Assembly: GCA_964476625.1 (NCBI GenBank)
Contig: CAYZBJ010000008.1
Location: 1-64,000, forward strand
Reading direction: 5' to 3'
Length of the DNA stretch: 64,000 bases
Origin: JAMLIN01 sp964476625
GTDB lineage: Bacteria; Pseudomonadota; Gammaproteobacteria; Burkholderiales; Burkholderiaceae_E
The notes under the pieces were generated by a model. That model had not been told where the DNA came from and did no database searches. It saw nothing but the letters and a program-made list of their open reading frames with translations. Of this stretch, positions 35,783 through 44,488 are shown one piece after another (the first letter of the stretch is position 1; the number at the start of each line of letters is the position of its first letter). Made by a program: the position numbers and the translations under genes.

Positions 35783-38340
35783 ATGGCGCGCACCGACTAC
35801 CGCAGCAAGCGAGACTTCGGCAGGACGCGCGAGCCGGAGCCCGGCAAGGCGGCGCCGCGCGGCGGCCGGTCGATCTTCGTGGTCCAGCTCCACCATGCCA
35901 NNNNNNNNNNGCGCTCAAGAGCTGGGCCGTGCCGAAGGGCCCCAGCTACGACCCCGGTGTCAAGCGCATGGCGATCGAGGTCGAGGACCACCCGGTAAGC
36001 TATGCCGGGTTCGAAGGCGAGATCCCGAAGGGCGAATACGGCGGCGGGCACGTGGCGCGCTTCGACAGCGGCGTCTGGGCGACGCAGGGGGATCCGCAGG
36101 ACCAGCTCGCGAAGGGCCACCTGCGCTTCGAGCTCTTTGGCGACAAGCTCAGGGGCGGCTGGCACCTGGTGCGCTCGGGCAAGCCGGCGCGGCAGCCGCA
36201 ATGGCTCCTGTTCAAGGACGAGGATGCCTACGCCGGCACGCTCGAGGCCGACGACCTGCTGGCTGACGTGGCCGAAGCGCCGGCCGCGGACCGCAAGCGC
36301 GCCGGCATGGGCAAGGCGGGCAAGAAGGGCCTGGCGACGCTCCCCGCGGGCAAGCGGCGACGCAAGGGCTGGGCGGCGAAGGCGGCGGCGCTGGCGGGCG
36401 CGCGCGAGGCAGCCGCGCCCACCGGCTGCTTCGAGCCGCAGCTGGCGCGACTCGGGTCGTCGCCTCCGCAGGGCGAGCAATGGGTCCATGAGCTGAAATG
36501 GGACGGATATCGCATCCTCGCGAGCATCCGAAATGGCGAGGTGAGCCTGTGGTCGCGCAATGCCCTGGACTGGACGGCGAAGCTCCCCGACATCCGGGTT
36601 GCGCTCGAAGCGCTTCGGCTCCATTCGGGCGCGCTCGATGGTGAGCTCATCGCGGGGAGCGGGTCTCGCGAGGACTTCAATCTCCTGCAGGCGACGCTCT
36701 CGGGCGAGCGCCAGGGTCGCCTCGCCTACGTGCTCTTCGACCTGCTCCATCTCGACGGCATCGATGTGTCGGACGCCGCGCTGGTCGATCGCAAGGAGTT
36801 GCTCCGCCAGCTCATCGACGGGGTGTCCCCGCATCTCGCATTAAGCAGCCATGTCGACGCCGACCCCGGCCTCGCCCTGCGCCTGGCCGGCGAGCAGGGC
36901 TTCGAAGGGATCATCTCCAAGCGCGCGGACCGACCCTACCGTGGCGGGCGTGGCGACGACTGGCGCAAGACGAAGCAGCTCACGAGCGACGAGTTCGCCG
37001 TAGTGGGCTATACCGCGCCCAAGGGCAGTCGCAGCGGCTTTGGCTCATTGCTGCTTGCGCGGCCCGACGCCGGACACGGCTGGCGCTATGTCGGCAGGGT
37101 GGGGACCGGATTCACCGACGCGCTCATCGGCGAGCTGGCCCCCCGGCTTGCGCAGGGTGGCCGCAAGACGCCTACCGTACACGTTGGGGAAACCGATACC
37201 GACCTGCGCGCGGCGACCTGGTTCGATCCGCGGTTCGTCGTCGAAGTCTTCTACCGCGGTATCGGCCGCCAAGGGCTGCTGCGCCAGGCTTCGCTCAAGG
37301 CGGTACGTCCCGACAAGGATGTTGGCGATCTCGCCGACAGCGACAGGGCGGCCAAAACGAGCGGGCCGGCGAAGACGAGGGCCGAGGCGAAGACGGCTGG
37401 AGGAGCGACAGCGGTGAAGGCGGCGAAATCGGTGAAGGTGGCGAAGGCGGCCAAGCAGGATGCGCGGCCGGATGTCCCGCAGCTCTCCAGTCCGGAGAAG
37501 GTGCTCTTCCCGGACATCAAGGCGACGAAGCGGGAGGTCTGGGACTACTACGAGGCGGTGATGGGACATCTGTTGCCGGAGATCGTGGGGCGCCCCTTGT
37601 CCATCATCCGGTGCCCGGGCGGAACGGAACAGACCTGCTTCTTCCAGAAGCACCTTACTGCCGGCCTCGAGCGAGTCGGGTCGGTTCGCCTTGAAGAGGA
37701 GAGCGGCCAGCACGACGACTATCTCGTGGTGAACGACGAAGCTGGGCTCATGGAACTGGTGCAATTCAATTCACTGGAGTTCCATCCCTGGGGCTCGCAT
37801 GCCCGGGATCCCGGCCGGGCCGACCGCGTGGTGTTCGACCTCGATCCGGGCCCCGGCGTGGCCTTCGACGAGCTGAAGTCGGCGGCCCGGGACATTCGCA
37901 GGCGGCTGCAAGAACTGGAACTGGAATCCTTCCTCCGGGTTACCGGCGGCAAGGGCCTGCATGTCGTCGTGCCACTGAACCCGGGTTGCGAGTGGGATCT
38001 GGCCAAGCGCTTCGCCCGGGGTTTCGCCGAAGCACTGGCGGGATCCGAGCCGGATCGCTTCGTGGCGGTCGCCTCGAAGAGCCGGCGTCAGGGACGCATC
38101 TTCGTGGACTACTTGCGCAACGGCCGGGGCGCCACCGCGGTGGCCAGCTATTCGCTGCGCGCGCGGCCCGGGGCGCCGGTCGCCATGCCTCTGGCCTGGA
38201 GCCAGCTGGGCAAGCTGGCACGGCCAGATGCGTTCACGATCCGTGACGCGCCACAGAAGCTCCGGCGCCGGCGCAAGGATCCCTGGGAAGGCATCGACGA
38301 GGTGATGCAGGACCTGTCGCGGTGGGCGGCCGAGGATTGA
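35783..38340 (+). CDS. ligD: ATP-dependent DNA ligase LigD (PE-ligase-polymerase), with a sequence gap
   Basis: The multi-domain end-joining enzyme in the Pseudomonas order: phosphoesterase (about 1-165), ligase with the adenylated lysine in ELKWDGYRI and the GFEGIISKRADRPY motif, a Lys/Ala-rich linker, then a primase-polymerase with VFDLDPGPG. Ten N at 35901-35910 break the frame; by family comparison roughly 12-13 codons are missing there. These should encode the HYDFRLE active-site strand of the phosphoesterase, so its activity cannot be judged. The ligase and polymerase parts are intact. It forms an operon with ku. Confidence 0.93.
35901..35910. other. Scaffold gap inside ligD
   Basis: Ten N. 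The left flank ends at VVQLHHA plus one base, and the right flank resumes at ALKSWAVPKGP. Relatives have about 13 residues between these points, so the true gap is near 38 nt and not ten. Confidence 0.9.
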
Positions 38341-38363
38341 GGATCACGTGCGGAACCAAGACC

Positions 38364-40451
38364 CTACCACGCGAACCGCAGGCCGGCATGGACCGAACGG
38401 CCCGTGCCGGGGTTGAAGAGAGCCGATGCGGCGCTAGCAGTGCCGGCCACAATGGTGCTGGAGATGTAGCGCTTGTCGAGCAGGTTGCGTCCCTCGAGGT
38501 AAGCAGACCACCCCGACGCCCGGGCCTCGTAGCCCATCCGGAAGTTCAGGAGCAGGTATGGATCGACCTGCAACTGGTTCGCGTTGTCGGCAAAGAAGCC
38601 CGTGGGCGTCCATTCGACGTTGGGCCCGGCATGGAAGCCGCTTGGGCTGCGGTAGAGGATTTCCGCGCGGATCTGGTGCGGGGCGATACCGGGCAGGCGG
38701 TTTTCGGCGAAGAGCGGGTCGCCGTCGAAACGGAAATCGCTGTAGGCGTACGTGGCGTTTAGCCAGAGGCTGTCGCCCTTGTCGAAAGCCGACTCGAGGA
38801 GCGACAGCGCGAGACCCAGTTCGATGCCCTGGTGGATTGTACGATCGGCATTCGCGATCGAGCAGGGGCTCCAGGGTCCCGTGGTAAGGCATTGGAGCTC
38901 GTTCCTGATCTCGGAGCGATACACCGCCACATCCCAGGCGAGACGCGGGCGCCGGCCGCGCGTACCGATCTCGTAGGTCGTGGCCGTCTGGGCCTCGAGG
39001 TCCGAGCTGGCGGCTGATGCGAACGTATTCGCATCGAAGGTCGGCACTTCGGCGCTACGCGACACGTTGGCGAACACCTGCCAGTCGCGATCCAGGTCCC
39101 ACACGAGCCCGAGCTTGGGGCTGAAGCTGTCGTAGCTGCGGTGGCCGGACTGGTCGTCGTCGGCCAGGAAGCGGTCATGCCTGTCGCGCACGGCATGCTG
39201 GTACTGGATACCCGCGACGATGGCCACAGTCGGCCGGATGAAGAACGAGTTCTCGGCATAGACCGAGAGGTTCCTGGACTCGTCGACGTTGGAGGCGGCG
39301 AGGTCCCCCTTCACCGCCCCCGTCAGGTTGATGTATTGCTCGTTGTCGATCCTGCCGTTCAGGACGTTGGCGCCGGCGACAAACCGGTTCCTGTGGCCGC
39401 CCAGGGTCCGGTCGTCGACGGTACGAACGAAGCCGCCATGGTCGCGGACACGGTAGTCGAGCCACTGGAATATCGGATGCATCACATGGCGCCGGACCGC
39501 GAACAGGCCGAACTCCAGCGATGTCGGACCGAAAAGAAGCGTGGTCTTGTTGGCAAGGCGCAGCGAGTCGATGTTGCGCTGCTGGTCCTGCCGGATGAAC
39601 TCCGGGTCGGCCTCGCGCGGTGAACGCAAGGCTGCCTCCATGGTGACTTCGCCGGGGAGGCGCGAGCGCCATGAGTTCACGTTGACGTAGAAACGTGTCT
39701 CGGCGGTCGGCGAGAAGCGGTAGCCGAGGTTTGCGCCCAGACGCTCCTGGTGGCCGTTGCTGTGGTCACGGTATCCGTCGAAGCGCTCGGCCGAGCCGGT
39801 GACGGAGTAGTCCCAGGAACCGAGCGCGGCGCCAGTGCTCGCCTGGCCGCGGAGATACCCGAAGCTGCCGACATCGACGCGACCGTCGAACGGCGAGGCA
39901 TCGCGCCCTGTCGGGCTTACAAAGTTGACCGCGCCGCCGAGCGAATTGGCGCCGTAGCGGAGCGCGTTGGCGCCCTTGTAGACCTCGACATAGCGGTATG
40001 CGGTCGGGTCGATCTCGAACAGGTCGAAGAGACCGTCGGAGGTGTTGATCGGGATACCGTCCATGCTCATGTTGATGCCGCGATTGCCGTAGTTGCGCGA
40101 CAGCCCGGAGCCGCGGATCGACACCCTGGCATCCGGGCCCCAGCGAGACTGGGTCACCACTCCGGGCACCCAGCCGAGGATGTCCCTGAGCGTTTGTGCC
40201 GGGCCGTCCTCGTAGGCGGTATCCGGCACGACCTCGACGGCGCCGGGCGTGCGCCGGATGTCCGCGCTGGCCTCTTCCTCGTCGGGGACGGTCAGCGCGC
40301 TGGCGCTGCGCTCGGCGCTGATGGTGACCGTCGGCAAGGAGCCCTGGGCATGGGAAGGCTGCCAGCCGAGCAGGCCGGTCAATGCAAGCAGGCTGGCCGA
40401 TGCGGTGATCGGTGAAATCGTGGCCGGGTTCTTCATGTTCGTTATCGTCAT
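38364..40451 (-). CDS. TonB-dependent outer membrane receptor
   Basis: A 695-residue outer-membrane receptor with signal peptide (cleaved after SHA near residue 35), a TonB-box-like LPTVTIS, a plug domain (about 65-180: PGVVTQSRWGPDARVSIRGSGL, DGIPINTSDG, VEVYKGANALRYGANSLGGAVNF), and a 22-strand barrel ending in aromatic GLRFAW. The plug resembles FecA/copper-receptor-like families. With the upstream PepSY and DUF2946 genes it forms a set common to copper or iron uptake. The ligand cannot be fixed from sequence. Confidence 0.92.
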   Translation of the reverse strand: MTITNMKNPATISPITASASLLALTGLLGWQPSHAQGSLPTVTISAERSASALTVPDEEEASADIRRTPGAVEVVPDTAYEDGPAQTLRDILGWVPGVVTQSRWGPDARVSIRGSGLSRNYGNRGINMSMDGIPINTSDGLFDLFEIDPTAYRYVEVYKGANALRYGANSLGGAVNFVSPTGRDASPFDGRVDVGSFGYLRGQASTGAALGSWDYSVTGSAERFDGYRDHSNGHQERLGANLGYRFSPTAETRFYVNVNSWRSRLPGEVTMEAALRSPREADPEFIRQDQQRNIDSLRLANKTTLLFGPTSLEFGLFAVRRHVMHPIFQWLDYRVRDHGGFVRTVDDRTLGGHRNRFVAGANVLNGRIDNEQYINLTGAVKGDLAASNVDESRNLSVYAENSFFIRPTVAIVAGIQYQHAVRDRHDRFLADDDQSGHRSYDSFSPKLGLVWDLDRDWQVFANVSRSAEVPTFDANTFASAASSDLEAQTATTYEIGTRGRRPRLAWDVAVYRSEIRNELQCLTTGPWSPCSIANADRTIHQGIELGLALSLLESAFDKGDSLWLNATYAYSDFRFDGDPLFAENRLPGIAPHQIRAEILYRSPSGFHAGPNVEWTPTGFFADNANQLQVDPYLLLNFRMGYEARASGWSAYLEGRNLLDKRYISSTIVAGTASAASALFNPGTGRSVHAGLRFAW

Positions 40452-40475
40452 GGGAGCGCGAGGGCAGGGGAGGGT

Positions 40476-41915
40476 TCAGAGGCCGACGCGCTCGTGCCAG
40501 CGTCGTGGCACGAGCGCGTCGACCAGGATTGCGACGAGCATCGATGCACCAAGGAGCGGATAGAGCAAGCCCAAGAGCGCCGCGACGACGACGGCCCCCC
40601 TGGCCGTGCGAGCGTTGCGATTGCCCGGCGGTGCGCCGAGGCGGCCGCCGGGACGTCGCTTCCACCACATCACGACGGCGCTTGCGGTCAGCGCGAGGAT
40701 CGCCAGGCAGCCGGCCAGCATCACGAGCTGGTTGGCCAGGCCGAACTGCCGGCCCGTGTGCAGGCTGACCCCCCACTCGACGAGGCGACCGGCGACTCCG
40801 AAGTCGGCATAGCCGACATCGGCAAGGACCTCGCCGGAGTACGGATCGAGGTGAACGACGCGCGTGGCGCGGATGTCGTTCGGGAAGGACATCGCGGTAT
40901 ACACGCCACGTGGTCCCATGGGAAGGCTGACCGGCGTGCCGGCCGGCACACCGTGCAGGGCGAACAGGTCCATGGCCTCGTCGAGCCCGATCGGGCGCGT
41001 GTCGACCGGCGCCGGCGCGCCGGGCGGTGCCGGCTGGCCATGGGAACCATGGGGCGCCGGACGCGGATCCGGCAGAGGGAGCGACGCCCCGGACAATGAC
41101 CAGGGGACGTCCCCCACGCTCGCGAGCGGGACGGAGGCCCCGGGCCTGCTCCAGAGATGCTCGGGCAGGCCCATTCCCCACTCGTTGCTGAGTCGGCCGA
41201 ACTGCTGGCCCCAGAAAGCGGACCAGGGCATGCCGGTAACGGCAAGGAAAAGGATCGCCGCCGCGGCGGCGATCCCGAGCACCGCATGGAGATCACGCCA
41301 CCAGATGCGTTGCTGCGGGCGACCGCGCAAGCTGTAGACGCCGCCTTGGCGACCGCGCGGCAACCAGAGAAAGACGCCGGAGACGACGAGGACAATCGCC
41401 CATCCGGCGACGACCTCCACCCAGTGATTGGCTACCGGTCCCGCGATCGCGAGCGAGTGCACCTGCTTGACGATCTCCATCGGTCTGAGATCGTCGCGAA
41501 GCTGGCCGAGCACCCGGCCATCGGATGGTGCGAGGAAAACCGCGACCGTACCTTCGGCGGTTCGTATGCCGACCTCGGCGCTGCGGCCGGCCTCGGGCGG
41601 CGCTACGAATCGCGCCGGCTCGCCGGGTACTTCGGCCAGGGCCCTGGCAACGAGCGTTTCAGCGTCCAGTGACGCGGTGGACTCGGCCGGCACGAGGCGT
41701 AGCTGAGCGTAAAGCCGCGCTTCGATCGACTCCCCGAAGAGGTACACGGCACCGGTGACAGCCATCAGTGCGAGGAACGGCAAGCACACCAGGCCGGCAT
41801 AGAAATGCCAGCGCCACACGCGCCGGTACAAGGCGGAATCCCGTGGGGACGATGGCGTCGGCGGCTGCGTCACGGCATGGCGGCCCGGGAGGGCAGGAGG
41901 GGCGATGGATGGCAT
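40476..41915 (-). CDS. PepSY-associated transmembrane protein
   Basis: A 479-residue inner-membrane protein of the PepSY_TM family (COG3182), with helices at about 35-58, 165-187, 212-235, 395-420 and 442-468 and periplasmic PepSY-like segments between. The N-terminal RRVWRWHFYAGLVCLPFLAL and the VHSLAIAGPVANHWVEVVAGW motif are typical. Conserved histidines in the helices suggest heme or metal handling; relatives act as ferric-siderophore or copper-linked reductases. It ends 24 nt before the TonB receptor start, so they are one operon. Confidence 0.9.
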   Translation of the reverse strand: MPSIAPPALPGRHAVTQPPTPSSPRDSALYRRVWRWHFYAGLVCLPFLALMAVTGAVYLFGESIEARLYAQLRLVPAESTASLDAETLVARALAEVPGEPARFVAPPEAGRSAEVGIRTAEGTVAVFLAPSDGRVLGQLRDDLRPMEIVKQVHSLAIAGPVANHWVEVVAGWAIVLVVSGVFLWLPRGRQGGVYSLRGRPQQRIWWRDLHAVLGIAAAAAILFLAVTGMPWSAFWGQQFGRLSNEWGMGLPEHLWSRPGASVPLASVGDVPWSLSGASLPLPDPRPAPHGSHGQPAPPGAPAPVDTRPIGLDEAMDLFALHGVPAGTPVSLPMGPRGVYTAMSFPNDIRATRVVHLDPYSGEVLADVGYADFGVAGRLVEWGVSLHTGRQFGLANQLVMLAGCLAILALTASAVVMWWKRRPGGRLGAPPGNRNARTARGAVVVAALLGLLYPLLGASMLVAILVDALVPRRWHERVGL

Positions 41916-42042
41916 GCTGCTTTTCCTGCGCTGTCGATGGCACTCCAGCCCAACAGGCGTGCTTCGTCAACGTGAATGCCGTGGGGCGATGCCGGCAATG
42001 AGCCGGGACGGGGGCGGTATACCGGCCTGCTAACGGGAGGCG

Positions 42043-42077
42043 GCCCGCGCGCGCATGGATGCGCGCGTGTCGCGGGC
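42043..42077 (-). terminator. GC-rich hairpin downstream of the DUF2946 gene
   Basis: CGCGCGCAT and ATGCGCGCG pair around a GG loop, with an outer GCCCG/CGGGC stem after a short bulge. It lies nine nt beyond the DUF2946 stop, within the 170-nt space before the PepSY gene. No T-run follows, so it may only slow or attenuate transcription. Confidence 0.3.
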
Positions 42078-42085
42078 GCGCCCCT

Positions 42086-42466
42086 TCAGCGGGCGGTCGT
42101 CAGCGCAGGGATGGGGGGGCCGCGTGCCGGGAGCGCAGCCCCGGCGCGATCGGCCATGGGTGCCTGCCGGGCGGGGAGGAGCACATGGGCGAGCGGTCGG
42201 GTCTCGACCACTTGCCCGGCCTGGAAGTGGGCGGGCAATGTCGCCGGCAGGCAGAGGGGACAGTCCAGCGCATGGCGGTCTCCTTCGACCGCCCGCCCGT
42301 CCTGGTCCACGAGCAGCATGACCACGCCGCCATCGGCACACACCGCTTGCATCGTCCTGGGCGAGGCGATGGTCGACGCCGTGGCGACACCCAGCGACAG
42401 GAAGAACCAGGCGACGACCAGCCGGGTCAATGTCCTGGATGTGCGCAGCGCGTGCATGGTCCGCAT
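42086..42466 (-). CDS. DUF2946 family protein
   Basis: A 126-residue exported or membrane-anchored protein. One hydrophobic segment (about 15-32) is followed by a short domain with the family motif DCPLCLP and a C-terminal Ala/Pro-rich tail. DUF2946 genes commonly sit beside copper-type TonB receptors and PepSY proteins, as here; the cysteine pair hints at metal binding. The ATG at 42464-42466 lies two nt after the ada stop; an in-frame GTG six nt upstream overlaps that stop. Coupling to ada is possible. Confidence 0.75.
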   Translation of the reverse strand: MRTMHALRTSRTLTRLVVAWFFLSLGVATASTIASPRTMQAVCADGGVVMLLVDQDGRAVEGDRHALDCPLCLPATLPAHFQAGQVVETRPLAHVLLPARQAPMADRAGAALPARGPPIPALTTAR

Positions 42467-42468
42467 TA

Positions 42469-43584
42469 TCACCGGGTTTGCGCGTCGCGCTGACGGATCT
42501 GCGAAGCGCTTGCGCGCTGCTCCCGCTCAAGCAGTTCGCGCTTGCGTTCAACGCCCCAGCGATAGCCCGAGAGCTCGCCATCCCGCCTCACGACCCGATG
42601 GCAGGGGATGGCAACCGCGAGGGGATTGGCGGCGCAGGCCTGCGCGACGGCGCGGACTGCCTTCGGCGCCCCGATGCGCTGCGCGATTGCGGCGTAGCTG
42701 GCCGTCGCGCCGGGCGGAATGTCGCGAAGCGCCTGCCAGACGCGTTCCTGGAAGGCTGTGCCGCGCACGTCCAGCGGCAGGTTCAACCCGGCCGATGGGG
42801 CTTCGACGAAGCCCACCACCCGCGCGACCAGCTGCTCGAATGCCGAGTCGCCGCCGACCAGCTCGGCTTTCGGGAACCGGTCCTGGAGGTCGCGCAACAA
42901 CTGTTCGGGATCGTCGCCCAGAAGGATCGCGCAGATGCCGCGCTGGCTCTGGGCGACGAGGATGGCGCCCATGGTGCACTGCCCCAGGGCGAAGCGGATG
43001 CTGGCGCCGGCGCCGCCCGCCCGGTACTCCCGTGCCCGCATGCCCAGCATCCGTTCGGCGCCCTCGTAGAACCGGCTGCCCGAATTGAAGCCGGCGCCAT
43101 AGATCGCATCCGTGACCGATCCACGCGAGGAACCGAGTTGCTCGCGCAGCCTGCGCGCGCGCCAGGCGCAGGCGTAGGCCCTGGGCGTGAGTCCGGTTTC
43201 CGCCTTGAAGACCCGGTGGAAGTGCTGCGGGCTCAGCCCCGCCTCGCGCGCGAGCTCGTCGAGGCGCGGCGGCGTCTCGGCCGCCTCGATCCGGCGGCAG
43301 GCCCGCGCCACCTGTTCGGCGCGCCCGGCCGCGAGCGTCGTCCGGTCGCCCCGTGCCCGGCGGCTGGCGCGATAGCCCGCCGCTTTGGCGGCCGCGGCCG
43401 AATCGAAGAACTCGACGTTCTCGCGCCTGGGCAGGCGGGCCAGGGAGCTGGGGCGGCCGTAGACCCCGGTGCTGCGCACCGCGTAGACGAAGTGGCCGTC
43501 GGCGGCGGCGTCGCGGGCCTGCACGGCCTGCCAGCGTCGCTCGTCCGAGGCGTAGCGAGTAACGCCCGAAGGGACGGTGTTCAT
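42469..43584 (-). CDS. ada: Ada-family methyltransferase/regulator with cysteine-less N-domain
   Basis: 371 residues, collinear with E. coli Ada: N-Ada domain (1-85), AraC-type helix-turn-helix (about 90-185), and O6-methylguanine-DNA methyltransferase with acceptor C328 in AIPCHRVV. All four N-domain zinc cysteines are gone: the positions of E. coli C38, C42, C69 and C72 are G43, S47, S74 and A77. The protein therefore should not repair methylphosphotriesters or be switched on in the usual way. AGGAAAGGA before the ATG at 43584 decides the start. alkB lies upstream on the same strand. Two Ada-box-like sites precede the gene. Confidence 0.93.
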   Translation of the reverse strand: MNTVPSGVTRYASDERRWQAVQARDAAADGHFVYAVRSTGVYGRPSSLARLPRRENVEFFDSAAAAKAAGYRASRRARGDRTTLAAGRAEQVARACRRIEAAETPPRLDELAREAGLSPQHFHRVFKAETGLTPRAYACAWRARRLREQLGSSRGSVTDAIYGAGFNSGSRFYEGAERMLGMRAREYRAGGAGASIRFALGQCTMGAILVAQSQRGICAILLGDDPEQLLRDLQDRFPKAELVGGDSAFEQLVARVVGFVEAPSAGLNLPLDVRGTAFQERVWQALRDIPPGATASYAAIAQRIGAPKAVRAVAQACAANPLAVAIPCHRVVRRDGELSGYRWGVERKRELLEREQRASASQIRQRDAQTR

Positions 43585-43628
43585 GGTGTCGGTCCTTTCC
43601 TGCTTTTCCATGGCGCCAATCTATGCCG

Positions 43629-43668
43629 GAATTCGATCGCAAGCCCTCCGAATCTTGCGATCGAATTC
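43629..43668. promoter_or_regulatory. Inverted pair of Ada-box-like operators
   Basis: Two perfect 15-nt arms (43629-43643 GAATTCGATCGCAAG and its reverse complement at 43654-43668) are separated by 10 nt. Each arm contains AAT-N6-GCAA, the A-box/B-box layout bound by methylated Ada in E. coli. The site fills the 86-nt gap between the alkB stop and the ada start, about 45-85 nt before the ada ATG. It could also form a hairpin after alkB, but no T-run follows. Confidence 0.65.
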
Positions 43669-43670
43669 GA

Positions 43671-44321
43671 TCAGCCGGCCCGGCGCAAGGTCAGGTTGAT
43701 GCGCTCGCTGCCCAACCCGGGATGCGGGCGGTCCTTGAGCGGCGCCACGCCGTGGTAGCGCAGGCGGTCCACGCCACCCCAGACGACCACGTCGCCATGC
43801 GCCAGCGGCACCTTGGCCGCCCTGGCGCTGCGCTTGTCGCCGCCGAACAGGAAGCTGGCCGCCATGCCCAGCGATACCGACACGATGGGCGCGGTGAAGT
43901 CGCGTTCGTCCTTGTCCTGGTGAAGGGAAAGGCGCGATCCCGGCCGGTAGCGATTGATCAGGCAGGCATCGGGCGTGAAGCCGTCGAAGCCCGCGGCACG
44001 TGCGGCCTCATGGGCGAGTCGGGCGAAAACCGCCGGCATCGCAGGCCAGGGCCGGGCCGAGAGAGGATCGACGGCGCTGTAGCGATAGCCGCGACGATCG
44101 CTCGTCCAGCCCAGTGCTCCGCAATTGGTCAGGGCGACGGACATCGTGTAGCCGCCCGGCGTGACCATATAGCGAAATGGCGCCTCGGCTTCGATGGCGG
44201 CGATCGCCGCCAGGAGATCGTCGGCCCGGGACAGGGCGAAGCCGTGCAGCACGAACGCGCTCCGCCCCAGGGGCAGTGGCTCGCCGGCGCCGGCGTTCGC
44301 GAACAGTCCGGGCGTCGTCAT
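43671..44321 (-). CDS. alkB: AlkB-type alkylated-DNA dioxygenase
   Basis: An Fe(II)/2-oxoglutarate dioxygenase that removes methyl groups from 1-methyladenine and 3-methylcytosine. 216 residues, the same as E. coli AlkB. Iron ligands are the HxD of SLHQDKDE and the later histidine of RLRYHGVAPL; 2-oxoglutarate is held by the arginine of ERINLTLRRAG. The nucleotide-recognition lid TPGGYTMSVALTNCG is conserved. It is transcribed ahead of ada on the same strand, matching the ada-alkB adaptive-response pairing but with the order reversed. Confidence 0.95.
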   Translation of the reverse strand: MTTPGLFANAGAGEPLPLGRSAFVLHGFALSRADDLLAAIAAIEAEAPFRYMVTPGGYTMSVALTNCGALGWTSDRRGYRYSAVDPLSARPWPAMPAVFARLAHEAARAAGFDGFTPDACLINRYRPGSRLSLHQDKDERDFTAPIVSVSLGMAASFLFGGDKRSARAAKVPLAHGDVVVWGGVDRLRYHGVAPLKDRPHPGLGSERINLTLRRAG

Positions 44322-44488
44322 GCGGGTTGCCGCGAGGAATCGCCCAGGGTGCGACGACCGGCACCCGGAATTCGCCGTGCGGGCCGAGGAGCCATTGCCT
44401 GCCGTCCTGCATGGCCGACGGGCTGGGTTTCTCGATCATCCAGTTCGAGGTCACACTGCTGGCACTGGAACACGACGAGGCCACCACG

